A DNA stretch of 64,000 nt from positions 8,536,501-8,600,500 of the forward strand of contig NC_073351.2 of NCBI RefSeq assembly GCF_027580225.2, given 5' to 3'. Position 1 is the stretch's first letter; the number at the start of each line of letters is the position of its first letter. The stretch is from Misgurnus anguillicaudatus. Lineage: Eukaryota > Chordata > Actinopteri > Cypriniformes > Cobitidae. Under the pieces are notes generated by a model. That model was given only the letters and a program-made list of their open reading frames with translations, had not been told where the DNA came from and did no database searches. This document shows positions 1 to 12,108 of the stretch, piece after piece. Both the position numbers and the translations under genes were made by a program.

Positions 1-860
1 GAGTCGTCATATGGATTGAATCTCCTGCCTGGCTTTATCCACGTCACACAAACACTTTGCATAAAAATCTCTGCCTACAGCCTTTCCCGTGGGAAAAACG
101 TAAATTATTACCTGCCCACAGCTAGATAGTGTGTAAACATCATATGGCGCTGTGTTTTCAGTTTGTGTTATTTTCACTACCAAAGGATGAAAATATATGA
201 AGAATCTGTGGTTAAAATTACTTTTTCAAGCAGGGATATACTAAACGTTCGGCTATTAATAATCAGTGGTTAAAATTACTTTTTTAGTAATTAGTTTCTA
301 TCGTCGTTTTTATTGCTTGGATTAATGATGAATGATGTCATTGTTTAAAACTGTCAGAGAGTCACGTTAGCAAGCGGCTAACGCATGCTCACTTACGGTT
401 TTGCTATGTCCCGGTTCGCTTACATAAATGCTTAAATGAGTGTAAAATTTTCGTTTCTATCGTCGTTTTTATTTCTTGGATTAATGATGATTGTGTTGTG
501 TATTGATGTCGATAATGTCTTCTCAGTAAATCATGTTAGCAGTAGGTCAATACATGTTGCACTATTGTTGTACTGTGCCACTGATCTGTGGAGACTCAGT
601 TGACCAATCAGAGCAGAGTAGGCTACTGAAAGGTGGGGTTTAGGCAGACTGAGTCATTGAAAGGCTTCACAGGAATCGTTGGGGATCTCTGAGAAATGGG
701 GTAATTTTAAATTTATATTTTGAGAAAATTACAGTGTTTTTTTACCTTGCATGCATTTAAACCTGTTGTCTGGGACTTATAAACAGTGATAGGATGCTTA
801 AAATTGGCATCTTACTTGCTCTTTAAGACAATGCAACCCATGACAATTCATACAGATTTT
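1..860. other. Single-copy-looking DNA with a diverged direct repeat
   Basis: No gene seen. A block of about 35 bp (core TCGTCGTTTTTATT, then CTTGGATTAATGATGA) occurs at about 297-331 and again at 454-490, and both copies are followed at similar spacing by GTTAGCA-containing sequence. This suggests an old tandem duplication of roughly 160 bp. A shorter motif, GTGGTTAAAATTACTTTTT, is also repeated near 210 and 268. Confidence 0.5.
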
Positions 861-929
861 ACAAGGTGGCTAAGTCGTAATAATTTGTACGACAACATTT
901 GTATTTTTGTACAATTTGCTTTCGAATCA

Positions 930-1112
930 TTGGGGTTGGGGTTTATGATTGTTTTTTTTATGATAATTCACTTAGTACGAATTTATATGAGTTTGCCAAA
1001 TCATAAAAAAAGCCACAAGAATTCAATTTGGCTAATTTGTACGAATTCATATGAAGTTAATCGTGCAAAACTTAATTTTCATAAAAAACAATAAAGAAAC
1101 CCCAACCCTAAC
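930..1112. repeat. Inverted-repeat MITE-like block
   Basis: The left arm begins ATTGGGGTTGGGGTTT at about 930. Its reverse complement ends near 1112 (AAACCCCAACCCTAACC). Inner arms also pair (TACGAATT...ATATGA). No target duplication was identified, so the superfamily is not assigned. The open frames through it read the repeat and are not judged coding. Confidence 0.45.
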
Positions 1113-1125
1113 CTCAACGTCACAG

Positions 1126-2033
1126 GGGTCTAGGTAAAGCATTACATTTTTTGAATCTGGTCATACCAGAAAAAGATGATGATGAGTTTAAACAGACTGT
1201 TTAGTTTAATATAATGTCTAATATTTAGTTTTTAGTTCGTTTAAAATTATATTTAATGCTTCAGTGACCTTGAATCACACCATGTCTCACAGCATGACAC
1301 TTTTATGGAGGGCGAACACATTTCCAAAGCCTGTTTTATTGTTAATTATCAGGTACGTTAATTTTTGCTCAGTTGTTTTATTAATTTCATTATGTTCCAA
1401 ACAGGGAGAGTGCTGTAAAGACTATTATTGCTATTCATATGAATAAATGACAAGCAGACCCCAGTTTGAACTCCAGCTGTCATTCTCTATCTCAAAAACA
1501 CACACAATGTGGACACTATTGGTTACATGAGCTGGATATTGGATTCTGCACTTCTAGAGACTGTGTGTCATGCTTATCAGTGACGTGCAGAGAGTAACAA
1601 AGTTTTCTTTCAAACCACCCTGAGAGTTATGCTTTAAAAAATAAAAACTCAAGTGCATTTAAAACTTCAGTGCATTAACATTTATCCTCAAAAAACATAA
1701 AGCACTTTTAAAGTATAAAAAGACATGAAAGCCATAAGGAAGGTAGTTTCACTCTGAAGAAACTGATAGTAAAAGAAAGTAACATGAACATTTCTATGAA
1801 ATTTAAAGAGTGTGTGGTTGTTTGACGGATGTGTCGGGTAATCTTTTCTCTAAACACTAGTTGATATTGGTAATGAAACATTTTGGCAAACATCTGCTTG
1901 TTTTGGCTGTGGGTCAGTACAGATTGATTTTGATTTATTATATTTACAGTGTGTATCATCATAAATATGATTTATGTTATTATAATCTAAGAATTCAATT
2001 AGAATTTTCTTTCTTTATAACATCCTAGTTTAC
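1126..2033. other. No feature seen
   Basis: AT-rich DNA without recognisable repeats or coding signal. The short open frames here lack any codon or motif pattern that I would call coding. Confidence 0.5.
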
Positions 2034-2700
2034 ACTGTAAAAAATCACACTTAATTTTTTAAGTTTAATTAACTTGGATTTACAAGTCATTTTAACTGTA
2101 CTGACCAGTGGTCGGGGAAAGTAACTTTTAAAAGTAATGCATTACAATATTAAGTTACTTACAAAAAAGTAACTATTTGCGTTACTTATTTACTTTTTAT
2201 GGAAAGTAATGCTTAAATTACTTTTTAGTTACTTTTAAGTTACTTTTTCTTGGCTGAGGCTTGATCTCTTTCAGACCTTGCAGGTGTTTTTATGACTGAA
2301 AAGTTCTGCATTTAGAAATGGCATATTTTATCACAAATATGTCGAGCTCTGGCCTGCCATCTCAGTTTCTGACTTAAACTGTTCCCACACAGGGGTGTAT
2401 GCATAGAGTGCATAATGTGACTATGTTTAGTTTAATTCAGTACATTTATTTTTTTATCTAATTAATTAAACAAAAAGTAACTTGCATTACTTTTTAAAAA
2501 AGTAACTAAAATATTAATGTGTACATTAAAAAAGTAATGCGTTACTTTACTAATTACTTCAGAAAAGTAATATTATTACGTAATGCATGTTACGTGTAAT
2601 GCATTACTCCCAACACTGGTACTGACTAGTGATGAGTTGCCTTAACTTAAAATAAAGTTGACATAACTAAAGCAAATTTAACTAGATTTTTTTTACCTCT
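2034..2700. mobile_element. CACTG-ended repeat interrupted by a hAT
   Basis: The left end reads CACTGTAAAAAATCACACTT at 2034, the terminal motif shared with the elements at 38675 and 56358. Its body is split by the hAT at 2106-2618 and continues from 2627 (GAGTTGCCTTAACTTAAAAT) to about 2695. The right terminus, expected as TTTTTTACAGTG, is degraded. CACTA/EnSpm-type elements in fish start CACTG, but that superfamily assignment is an inference. Confidence 0.5.
2106..2618. mobile_element. hAT-type nonautonomous element, 8-bp TSD
   Basis: The ends are CAGTGGTCGGGG and CCCAACACTG, with subterminal AGTAATGCATTAC repeats in both orientations. It is flanked by a perfect 8-bp target duplication, GTACTGAC, at 2098-2105 and 2619-2626. 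The 513-bp body has no coding frame. It resembles the AGTAACG-rich element at 19410-20649. Confidence 0.88.
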
Positions 2701-2749
2701 TTCCCCACAATTGATGAGTTATCTTGTAAATTAAGAGAAAAAAAATTCA

Positions 2750-3166
2750 TTAAAAAGGTGTTCCTGATTAATTTTTATGTTAATCTGCAATACCGCGATT
2801 ATCCACTAGGCGCACTTACCCAATTAATGAAAAAACTAAAGCCAAAATGTTATTTACTAATTTTAAACTCTGTGCATGTTTTTATAATCATTATAAACAA
2901 AAATGCCATTATTTCAGCTTTTTGTTAAAAATGTGTATTTTTAAAGAAAAATACCCATATGTAAGAGTTTATAAGCAGAGAAAAAAATAAACATAGAATG
3001 AAACGTTTTTTTTTCTGTTTTTGTTTGTTTGTTTGTTTGAAAGCAGAGGGTCTGTTCTTTAATTTGATATAGAAAATTTTCCTGGAAGGCATTTTGTGAA
3101 ACTTTTGTGAAAATCACAAAAAATGCTGGCGGGCAAATTTTTAAAAAATGTCTTACGGGGAATGAG
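2750..3166 (-). mobile_element. piggyBac-like MITE, reverse copy
   Basis: Read on the minus strand this matches the copies at 60681-61368 and 62499-62976. Shared landmarks are ATGCTGGCGGGCAA near 3123, the stretch AAAGCAGAGGGTCTGTTC near 3041, and CAATACCGCGATTATCCACT near 2789. The terminal TTAA is eroded on both sides, so the ends are approximate. Confidence 0.65.
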
Positions 3167-5144
3167 TGAAGTTACAGCAACACATTACTTATTAATATAG
3201 TTAAAAATGCCTTGTATATCCCAGTTGATTAAATGGAAAAAGATTTTTACAGTGTTCTTCACCTTAACCTTTAAGCTTCAGTTTTGGTGCTACAATATGT
3301 TTAACTGCTTGACGCATACAGTGCCATATGTGAGATTCAAACTAACATGCCCCCGAGACTTTGATCCCATATGTGGGATTTCACGATGTACAGTGACATA
3401 CACTGTCAAGTGTAAATCAGATGTCATGCAGGAAGAGACTCTCATTATAAAACAACTTCTTAAACTTAAAATGATTTTAACCCCAATGATGTGTTTTTTT
3501 CATTAACAGAACTTTAGAAGTGAAAGATATACAGATTTAAATCACATACCGCGAAGAAGACGCGATTGAAGCATCTGCCATTTATATTCACAAAAACAGC
3601 TTTTCATACAGTGTTTCTAAGAACGAGATGGTTCTACAAACACCACATAAAAATGTTCATAAATGCAGAGTAATGTCAGCATATCAATAAAATGGTGATC
3701 AATGCGGTTTTACCATGGTAAAACTAGTAAAACTTTTCAAAGCATTTGCAAGTAAACAATAAAGCTAATCGTTTATAATAGCTAAACAGAACATACAGTA
3801 AGTGTTTATTGCATGTATTATATTATAAAAAATGCTTTACTAAAAATAATTGCAGTACAGCATACGCTGCACAGAGCATATGTAAGTTAACATTGATAAT
3901 ATTTTATCATTTCTGCAAAAAAGAATGTTTAATATGAAAAAGAAACTGAATCTTAATCCCACTGTGCATGTTCAGGTGATGAGCCTGATGCGTTACCATG
4001 GTAACCAAAACAGCTGTTAAAAGAACTCACTCCAGGGGCACAGATGGGATTTTAAAAACCTACGTGTGAAAGGGTTAATAACTGTGATTTGTATTGAAAC
4101 TGTAATTATGTCACTTTTGCTCTATACCTATAAATAATAATACACTATCTGTCTGTCTGTCTCCAGTCACGTAAGCAGATAGTCATGCCCAAAATACACA
4201 CCATTGGCTAAATCAATGTAACTTCATCAGCCAACATTTGACACATAACTTTAAGATCGTAAACATAACAACATGCATATGTGAATCATGTGAACGTCAG
4301 TAATTCATTATCTAACATTCATATCATGCTTTTGATTTAGATTTGAATGTACTCCAGAGCATTATGCATTACTTTTTTAAGGGGGCACAGTGTGCACACT
4401 GCACATATCACTTTTCCATGGCACTCCAAAATTTCTAACAATCTGAGTCCCCCTGCCTTCATTTAAAAATCTATTTATTCAATCAGAATAATGACATATT
4501 TACTTCTGAAATGGCATTTTTGTTTATTTAGATTCTGTTTAATGACTTGTTTAATTGTGCCATTAATGCATTTGCACAACAACTGCGTAATGTTATAAAA
4601 TGAATGTAATTTTAAATCCATAAAGTATTTAAACAACGAAAATGACATAAGCAACAGTCACGTGATTCATTTTAATGTTCGATAATGTTTCTAATGACGT
4701 TTAATTCTTCAGATAGCAAAATGCAGCGGCAAGGAGCTCACGACTGCGCTCACATGCTGATGACGTCTGAATAAAGTATAAAGTAACATCACAACCCTAT
4801 AAAAACGACAAAAATCTCTGAAAAGTTACATGGATGCAGTACAGAATTGATAACAGTGTGCATATTAAACAGATAAAAAGACAAGTAACAGTTGAATGGA
4901 TGCTTCTTTGATTTGAAGGTTGCAAGCAAAATCCACTTAGCTCTATAAAAACTGAATGGGCATGACGCCTCTGAGGTACTCAAGTTTTCAATTAATAAAT
5001 TCATCATTTAAAAAGTTAATAATGTGTGAAAATGTGTTTTCTTTAAATAAAAATCTACAAGGCAAAGCCCTGCTTTAACTTATAAGAGGCATCCAAACAA
5101 GCACTGCAGGACTCTGCCTTCATGTCATAATTTTAGGTCCTTGT
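3167..5144. other. No feature seen, about 2 kb
   Basis: AT-rich DNA with no recognised repeat ends and no convincing coding frame. A small perfect palindrome, GTTACCATGGTAAC, lies near 3994. The open frames at 3207-3506 and 4789-5007 show no recognisable domain. Confidence 0.5.
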
Positions 5145-5354
5145 GGCAGGATCATGACAAGCCCACATGTCTTGTGTGGTAGCACATGGCCTTTTGTTTG
5201 GGGCTGTGTGCTTCCTTGTCTCTTCTCCTGACCCCGCCCCCTCGTCTTGTCGTTAATCACCTTGTTATTATTTCATTCATGTCACCTGTTCCCTATCTGA
5301 TTTTCTCCTTTATTTAATGCCCTTGTGTTTGCTGTCCTGTGCTGGTTTGTTTTT

Positions 5355-6132
5355 GGCGCTTTTCCATTGCATAGTACCCTACGGTTTGGGTCGGGTCAGC
5401 TTACTTTTGGGAGCTTTTCCACTGAGTGCAGTACGTAGTACCCAATACTTTTTTTAGTACCACCTCAGCTGGGGTTTCAAGCGACGGGAGCTGATACCAA
5501 AACGTGACACGAAAACACTGTAGATCACTGATTGGTCTGAGAGAATCATCACTACCAGCGTCATCGCTATAATGTAAAAGATTAGCTTTACCTCAGTGCT
5601 AGCTTGCACTCTCGAGTTAACCTGTTGTCGTCTCTGCTTTGCTGTAAGTTCCCAAACTCCCTTTTAGCGATGAAAACATCCACAGGTTGAGAATCAGGGA
5701 CACCATAACAGTTTTTTCCAGACTTGCAGTTTCTGGCAGCACATTCACGATGTGCACGTCCGCACATATGCTTAAATGCAACTTAAATGAGGCTCAGCAG
5801 AGCGCATCGACTGACGCCACGTGTGTTTGAACAGAAACTGTCACATGAGACAGAGGTAGTGATAAACGCGATATGTAAACATCTTTTTGTTCTGGTCAAT
5901 TTAAATTTTGTGGCAGACTGAGAAATAAATAAATGTATGGGAATGTACAACAACGCTCTCACTTGTATGATGTCACAGCAGTAGGCAGAGCAAATATAAC
6001 GACACGCCTAGAATCCCTCCCACTCCAAAGTGTTACTAAACTAGATGGAAAAGCTAACCAAGCCAAAGTGAGGTGAGCTGACCCGACCCAAACTAAACTA
6101 AACCGTGATGTACTATGCAATGCAAGAGCACC
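5355..6132. mobile_element. Long-TIR MITE (GGCGCTTTTCCATTGCATAG)
   Basis: The left end GGCGCTTTTCCATTGCATAG and the reverse complement of the right end (GGTGCTCTTGCATTGCATAG) match, and the match continues through GGTTTGGGTCGGGTCAGC. The 778-bp element has no coding capacity. I could not see a clear target duplication, so the superfamily is left open. Confidence 0.75.
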
Positions 6133-6216
6133 ATTTGATACATATCCTTGTCAAGTCTAGTGAGTCTTTTGTTATTATTGTAAGGTATTAGTGTTTTATG
6201 TCAAGTTTAATGTTCA

Positions 6217-6244
6217 ATAGTCTAGTCTAGTCTAGTCTAGTCTA
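6217..6244. repeat. (TCTAG)n microsatellite
   Basis: Five or so uninterrupted AGTCT/TCTAG units. Confidence 0.9.
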
Positions 6245-6250
6245 CCCCCT

Positions 6251-8280
6251 CATGGATATTTTGTTGTGTGGCCCTGTTTACCTCAAATTAACCTGTTTTG
6301 TTCATCTACGTCTGCATCTGGTTTCCTCTACAATCATGACAGACTGTGCTCATCTGATTCTCAAACTGAAAAACAAGGCAAAGTCTTTAGGTCATAATGC
6401 ACCTGTTGTTGGTGACACTATAATACTAAAGATATATGTATGACGCAATCCTGCATTTTACACTCTTAATATTTTAGGTTGTTTGGAGACAACTAAGAGC
6501 AACTATGCCTCTGCTACATCAAAAAAAAAAAAAAAAAAAAAAACGAAAAAAGGCTCCTTGCAAGTCTGTGCATTCAGCTGAAGGCAAGATTTTGGAGAGA
6601 TTCTGTTGCTTGCCTGAGATTTACAAGGAAATAGAGCAAGAATGAACTGCACCCACTCGTAAGCACGTGCACCATTTATTTGCACACGCTTGCGTCATTT
6701 TTTTAAAAACTAGATTGCGGGTGTTTCGCAGATTGTAGGTTGTTACACTGGAATACAGTGCAATTTATTTCGTATTGAAATATTTACATTTAAAAAAAAA
6801 TTAAAAAATAAAAATATTTTATAATATTTTATAATAATCACTTTATAATATTTTATTATATTAATATTATTAATATTACACAATTTAATTTAAATTAAAC
6901 TCATTTTTCAATTGAGGATCCCATCTTGAGTCACAACAATTTCTCCTCAGTTCTTATGAAAGGCTATACAATCCCATTCAGTAGCCACAGTGTGCTAGCC
7001 ACATCTTCAGAGCTTTCTCATTTCATATCATGTCTTCAATGGTCTACATTTCGCACACAAAATATACTGACTTTAATGTATACCAGTGGTGTGAAATTGA
7101 ATAACGCAAATGTGTTTATAGAGCTTGAACAGACCGGATGCATTAGTCAACGTCACTATAGCGGAAAAGATGTTTTCCAGTGCTATTTCATTATGACTTT
7201 TCGGAAGCGTTTCTGGGAACCACAGATGCACAGCTGCTGAAAGGGTAACTGCAAGTGTAGCCCGGCTGATGATGAATATGTTTATTATGAGAAGGATGCT
7301 GCTTTTGATGGTGCGCTGTTACAGCTGACATGTGTAAACACTTGATTTGGATTCATCCGTTTAGGGCAATAATCCCCGACAGCTCCAGGCAGCACCTGAT
7401 ATTATTAGGAATGAAACAATAAAAAGTAAACCTTAGGTTGTAAGATATGTTGCAGATATGTCTGGGATTGTTTACGGAGAGCCGTTAAAACTTTACGAGC
7501 AAAACACAATACTTTATGTCTAATTACTTTTGGAATGCTGTTGCTAGACGGTATCAATGGATTTATGAGAAAACAAATCTGTTGTTTACATCCAAATGGC
7601 TAATAAAAATTATTAGCACTACATTTCTGTTTGACGTTACGTTCTGTAATCTGTGTGGTTTCAGCACATGTACATTTTATTATGTTTCATACACACTAAA
7701 CGTATAAAAAGTGGAATGTCTGTTGATGGATTACCACATTAAAGTGTTAGTAGATATGAAGCAGACAGTCTACTAATACTCTAATGACAAATAGTTGCAC
7801 AGTACTTATAGTTAGTATAATGTCTACAGTCTTCATTCTCTATATTTAAAAAAAAAAATTGGGGGAGAAAAGTGTGCTAGATGTCACAAGATTCCCCTCG
7901 AAAAGGCTGATAAACTCCTCCATCCTGTTTCCGCCCGTGGGTCGCAGTGTGCCAAATTAATTAAAATAACATAAGAAGTGGAGACATTGGTAGGGGCTCA
8001 AGTACAGGGAAATGATTAGCCACAGTAGGCGAGATTAATGAAGACCTTCACAGAGAGATTATATTGACTGAGCCTGATTATACTGGAGACCATTTATTCA
8101 ATAGAATATCATTATGAATTGGAGAATCCATAGATCATATGCAAACCCCCCTCGCGCTGCTGATATCTCACTAAACCCTGCCTGTGTCATGAGCCTCAAA
8201 GCATGCAGATGAATTCAGAACTGGCCTGGTCTTACCAAACGCTGTCCAAACAGAAGTTCTGTTAAAAAGTTCATTTTTTT
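6251..8280. other. Mostly single-copy DNA; poly(A) at 6520-6543
   Basis: No gene seen. A 24-base A run starts at 6520 and AT-rich low-complexity DNA covers about 6790-6900. The block from about 7930 to 8175 is balanced in composition, free of repeat motifs and rich in short ATTA/TTAAT-type sites, as conserved noncoding DNA often is. Conservation cannot be judged from one sequence. Confidence 0.4.
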
Positions 8281-8350
8281 TCATTTTTGGGTGAACTATT
8301 CAACATACAAAATGAAGGGTATGGGTCATTTTTCAAAAAAGGTGGAAATG

Positions 8351-9421
8351 CTTGTCCCTTGCTTTTGCAGACCCCTTAATCATTTAATTTGACCCAATAA
8401 TCCCATAATGATATATATTTAATAAATATAGACTGCCCTTAACATGGTGAAAGAGTTTATTTATGTAATTTTCTTTTTTTTCCTTTTTTAAACTTTTTTT
8501 TAAATGTCTGTTCCTGAAAATTGCCCTGTCCCCTTGATCATACATGGAAGTTGAAGTGTGTACTTATTATTTAAAACCATGTTTTTTATAAAACAAATCT
8601 AATTTACATTTACCTTTAACCCTGTATGAATTTACTACAACACTGAAATTGTAAAAAATACACTATTAATATGAATAATATCAAATAAATATTTGTCCCC
8701 CAAATGTATGTCATTGGTGTACACAAACACAAAGCACTTTTATTTTGAAACAATGCATCAGATCTTTGAAGTTTTTCTTGGGTCAAGAGGTCAGTGAAAG
8801 AAGTGCAGTGGAGTAAGGCAAAAGGTTTGTGAGATGTCTTACCTTATTTGTCTAAAATATCATGATATATCTAAGAATTTTGAGATATGATTTTTTGGTT
8901 GTCATAAGTGTTACTCTTTTTTATAGCTGGGAGTGCCTGATCCGAATCCGGTGTACCGTCGGCGGCACACTGCGTGTGTTTTGGTTGATAACATTGGGAA
9001 ATACAACAACTTAAAAAAGACAAACCTAAACACATCATATATCATTAAAAAGCTGAGATTCTTGTGATTCGAACGATGTAAACCATTTTAAGATACAGTC
9101 AACACAGTCAGTGCAATCAGAGTGTTTGTCAAACAACCAACAACCAAAAAACCAGCTTACAAACAGGGTATGAAAATGAGTAAACTGACCTATAACGCCT
9201 TCTTGTAGTCCAAAGATCCATAAAATTCCAACAAAAACGGTGTAGTTACACTCTGAAGGGTCCAGTAAATCCAATTCAGTGAAATATTTAGTCCACAGCA
9301 CATGTATATGTCAATAAACATCCAAGGAACATAGTAGTATAATTTATAAATAGCCGACAAAGCCACCAAGTCTCCGACGCATTCGGTCGTGTAGCGTCTC
9401 TTCACTTGTAAACATTGCAGA
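8351..9421. other. Noncoding interval upstream of the piggyBac remnants
   Basis: About 1 kb with no recognised gene. It includes a GC-richer patch near 8935-8985 (TCCGGTGTACCGTCGGCGGC). By position it would be the 5' noncoding part of the inferred piggyBac element. The open frames at 9035-9468 show no domain. Confidence 0.35.
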
Positions 9422-10056
9422 TAGTGATGGTCGTTTTCGAAGCACTGCTTCATGAGGCTTCGAAACATTTACGAATCTTTTGTTTCGAATCAGTGGTTCG
9501 GAGCTTGTTTCAAACTGGCCCAAGTCACGTGATTTTAGCAAACGAGGCTTCATTACATCATAACTGTTTCGAAACGTTTCGAAAATCTGATGGTTCACCA
9601 CTAGGGGGAGTTGATCACATGACCAGTGTCTAGGTGAACTCGGGTCAGTTTTATTATGAAAGTTCATAAAACATTTATCCTTCTGACTAATAACACTGCC
9701 ATGTTGTCTACTTTTTGTTTATAGACAGATTTAATGACAAAAATGTGCATAATTAAAAGGGTAGATCGTTTTATTCATTTGTTTGCCCTAAATAAAACTA
9801 AAAACACATAATACACTTTTAACTATGTCTTAATTAAGTTAAATACTTTTTTTAAACATATTTTAACAAAAATCTTGCTATTATTTTGTAAAAAAAAGTG
9901 TAAAATGTTTCAACACATCTGCTTTTACACTATTTTGACCAGCAGGGGTCGCCAGCGTGTGTGGGTTTCGAACTGCTTCGTAAAACTGAATAAATTTCCG
10001 AAGCAATTGGTTCAATTGATTCGAAGCTTCGAAAAGCTTCGTTTCTCCCATCACTA
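9422..10056. mobile_element. hAT-type element, TSD ATTGCAGA
   Basis: The ends are TAGTGATGG and CCATCACTA, with subterminal TTCGAAGC repeats on both sides. It is flanked by a perfect 8-bp duplication, ATTGCAGA, at 9414-9421 and 10057-10064. It is 635 bp. Overlapping open frames on both strands follow the TTCGAAGC repeats and are not judged coding. Confidence 0.88.
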
Positions 10057-10372
10057 ATTGCAGATGTGTTGATGTCAAAATGGCCGCTGAACTCTGCCCT
10101 TTTGATTGACACCTCATTTGAGCGAATAGGTGCTTCTCAGAGGTGACAACAGGCAAGAATACGCAAGGTACGCCCTTGCGCGAGGATGGGACCTTCCCCT
10201 ATTTGATTGACAATAGATCGATCCTGTCGCGTCAAAGTTTGCAAATGACGGGCGTATCTGATAGCCAATAAGATTCTGAAAAGATTGATACAAAGCTTCC
10301 CTAGAAAGATTCAACCTGTAACCCGATTGGTCGTGCACAAACATACACTTGTTTGGTGCGCTCTGTGTGCGT

Positions 10373-10384
10373 AAATCCCAACAG

Positions 10385-10389
<5 letters not shown>
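10373..10389. repeat. LINE target-site duplication, left copy
   Basis: AAATCCCAACAGTAGCT, repeated exactly at 11192-11208 on the other side of the LINE. Confidence 0.92.
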
Positions 10390-10415
<26 letters not shown>

Positions 10416-11191
10416 CAAAACTTTATTTAACAAAGTCAGTTTACAACCAAAAAGGCTTGGTACAAAACAAATAATTTTCTACACAGCAGACAAGCATCAA
10501 GCATGGTACAAAAATGTAAACATTAAATAAAAGGACACACGACAAAAAAATAAAATAAATAATAAATAAAAATAAATAAAACTAAGACACTAGGGGTTTT
10601 CTGTAAGATTAAGGGTTTCTACCAGATAACACAGATTCATGGCAGATTTTTTCTTCATTAATTTTAATGAAGAGAAATAATTACACAATTCCTTATGAAA
10701 TATCAGAAACCTTGGAATTGTTCTCTGAAATCTGTTTTTATGTATGAAAAATTTCCCAAGAATAATAAGTGAATTGATTGCCAAGTCATGTGTTCCATCT
10801 TTCACAAAAATACCAAATAATAAATTTTCTTTATTTAATACAGGTAAGTCTTCAAATTTAGGAAACAACCAATAATGAAAGTCCTCCCAAAAAGCACAGG
10901 CATAAATACAGTCAAAGAAAATATGATCTGTTGTCTCAATTTGATCAGTACAAAAAGAACAATTGTTAACCTCAAGCCCAAATCGAGAACTTAAAAATTC
11001 TCTGGAGGGATATATTCCATTGATAATCTTAAAGTGAACCTCCTTAGCTTTTGGTGCAAGTGGAAATTTAAAGTATTTCGTTCTCAAAATTTTAATTTCA
11101 GTTTTAGAAAAGTACTTAAAGATTAACTGTTTACTCAAATAAAAAGGATATAATTCTTTGACAAAAGCATCCCGAATAATAGTGTTTGGTA
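10390..11191 (-). mobile_element. 5'-truncated L1-type LINE
   Basis: An 802-bp minus-strand insertion made by target-primed reverse transcription. It has a plus-strand T run at 10390-10415 (its poly(A) tail), an AT-rich 3' UTR, then the end of ORF2. Exact 17-bp target duplications bracket it (10373-10389 and 11192-11208). The long pure tail, exact duplications and open ORF end suggest a young insertion. Its left duplication lies in the sequence upstream of the TIR element at 11204-11864, so the LINE landed right at that element's edge. Confidence 0.92.
10590..11191 (-). pseudogene. L1-type ORF2 C-terminal remnant
   Basis: About 200 codons remain open to the natural stop at 10590-10592. The frame starts inside the element at the truncation point, so there is no start codon. 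The segment begins PNTIIRDAFVKEL and contains KEVHFKIINGIYPS followed by a zinc-knuckle-like pattern, C-x2-C (CSFC) then DHIFFDC and FWEDFHYWL. That arrangement is typical of the region after the reverse transcriptase domain in L1/Tx1-clade ORF2 of fish. The endonuclease and reverse transcriptase domains are missing through 5' truncation. No internal stop or frameshift is seen. It is not expected to be functional. Codons upstream of 11191 belong to the target DNA, not to the LINE. Confidence 0.88.
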
Positions 11192-11203
11192 AAATCCCAA
11201 CAG

Positions 11204-11864
11204 TAGCTGTGTCCCAATTCAGGGGCTGCGACCTTCTAAGGACGTATTTTAAGACCGATTGCGTCACAGCAGCGCCACTTCAGGCTGGTAAGGCTGTCCC
11301 AATTCGAAGGATGCTTAGAATGAAGCCTCAAAATGCGTCCTCATTTCTCCGCGCTGTTAAGGATAGAACGAATGGATCCTTAACAGCCGAGGATATCCCA
11401 AGATTCATTGCGCGCCTGCAACGGCGGCTGGATATTCTAAAATAAACAATTAAAACCTTCATTAAATAAAAGTGTGTATTTATCAAAAAAAGTTTGTCAC
11501 TGTTTTAGTATTATAAGTTATGTTTTGTGTAAATATTATTATTTTTATGATGCATATATTTCTAAGGTTGATTAATTAAATGTAATATACTGTTGAATAG
11601 TTTAATCTACATCAACGTGTCATATTTTATAAACTAAATTAATATTTTTCTGATTTCATATTTATTTGAATAAGTCAGAAACGTTTCCGCTATGTCCTGC
11701 TAACAGGCGCAGCAGGTGACGCCAATTATGGGTCATCCGAAGGTTAGACCGTCTCATTTCAGTTCTCTTCGCGGATTTCTGAGGCTGCCACCTTGAAAGA
11801 CCGAGTGCTCATATTTAAGGTCGCATGCTTATAAGGTCGCAGCCCCTGAATTGGGACACAGCTA
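11204..11864. mobile_element. Long-TIR DNA element (TAGCTGTGTCCCAATTCAGG)
   Basis: The left end TAGCTGTGTCCCAATTCAGG, continuing GGCTGCGACCTT, is the exact inverse of the right end, AAGGTCGCAGCC through GGGACACAGCTA. The TIR is about 32 bp. The body is noncoding; the frame at 11158-11445 crosses the LINE boundary and is artefactual. A TA duplication is possible but cannot be separated from the TIR. Confidence 0.8.
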
Positions 11865-11936
11865 GTGACTAGCGGCCGTGCGCTAAAGCTGCTAATGCTG
11901 TGCTAGGAAAGCATTGAGCGTCTAAAAAGTTTTACA

Positions 11937-12108
11937 ATGTCAAAAAGAGCAAGTAAAAGAAACTTTTCACTTGAAGAAGTTGTCGAGCAGTGTACCAGGC
12001 GTGAGAGTGATTTGTTGGAGGAAGACGTTTCAGACGAAGAGAGCGTTTCCTCCGTCGACCCAGTAGCGGAAGAGATTTTTTGGATGGGGGAGACGTCACT
12101 CTCGACAA
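11937..12108 (+). pseudogene. piggyBac-type transposase, N-terminal exon
   Basis: An ATG at 11937 opens a 57-codon frame beginning MSKRASKRNFSLEEVVEQ and continuing into an acidic stretch (LLEEDVSDEE). A basic start followed by a Glu/Asp-rich segment is common at piggyBac transposase N-termini. The frame runs into GTAAGTGC at 12109, a good splice donor, and in-frame reading ends a few codons later. Assignment to piggyBac rests mainly on the clear C-terminal piece 480 bp downstream. The catalytic DDD core that should lie between them is absent, so the gene is an internal-deletion derivative. Confidence 0.6.

Larger units (their letters stand above)
5145..6250 (+). mobile_element. LTR-like fragment split by a MITE
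   Basis: The sequence from about 5145 (TTGTGGCAGGATCATGACAA) to 5354 and from 6133 to about 6250 looks like one repeat unit opened by the MITE at 5355-6132. Its base composition and the CCTTTATTTAATGCCC segment recall cyprinid gypsy-type solo LTRs as I remember them. No paired LTR, primer site or target duplication was found, so this is tentative. Confidence 0.3.

Noticed and set aside
5145..5354. tRNA-derived SINE head
   Set aside because: No convincing A and B box pair; an LTR-like fragment is the better, still weak, reading.
9344..9667. 107-codon minus frame and its plus-strand partner
   Set aside because: Crosses the boundary of a hAT element and its TTCGAAGC repeats; no domain, and both strands are open through palindromic DNA.
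11158..11445. 95-codon plus frame
   Set aside because: Starts in the LINE, crosses its target duplication and continues in a TIR element; an artefact of nested insertions.
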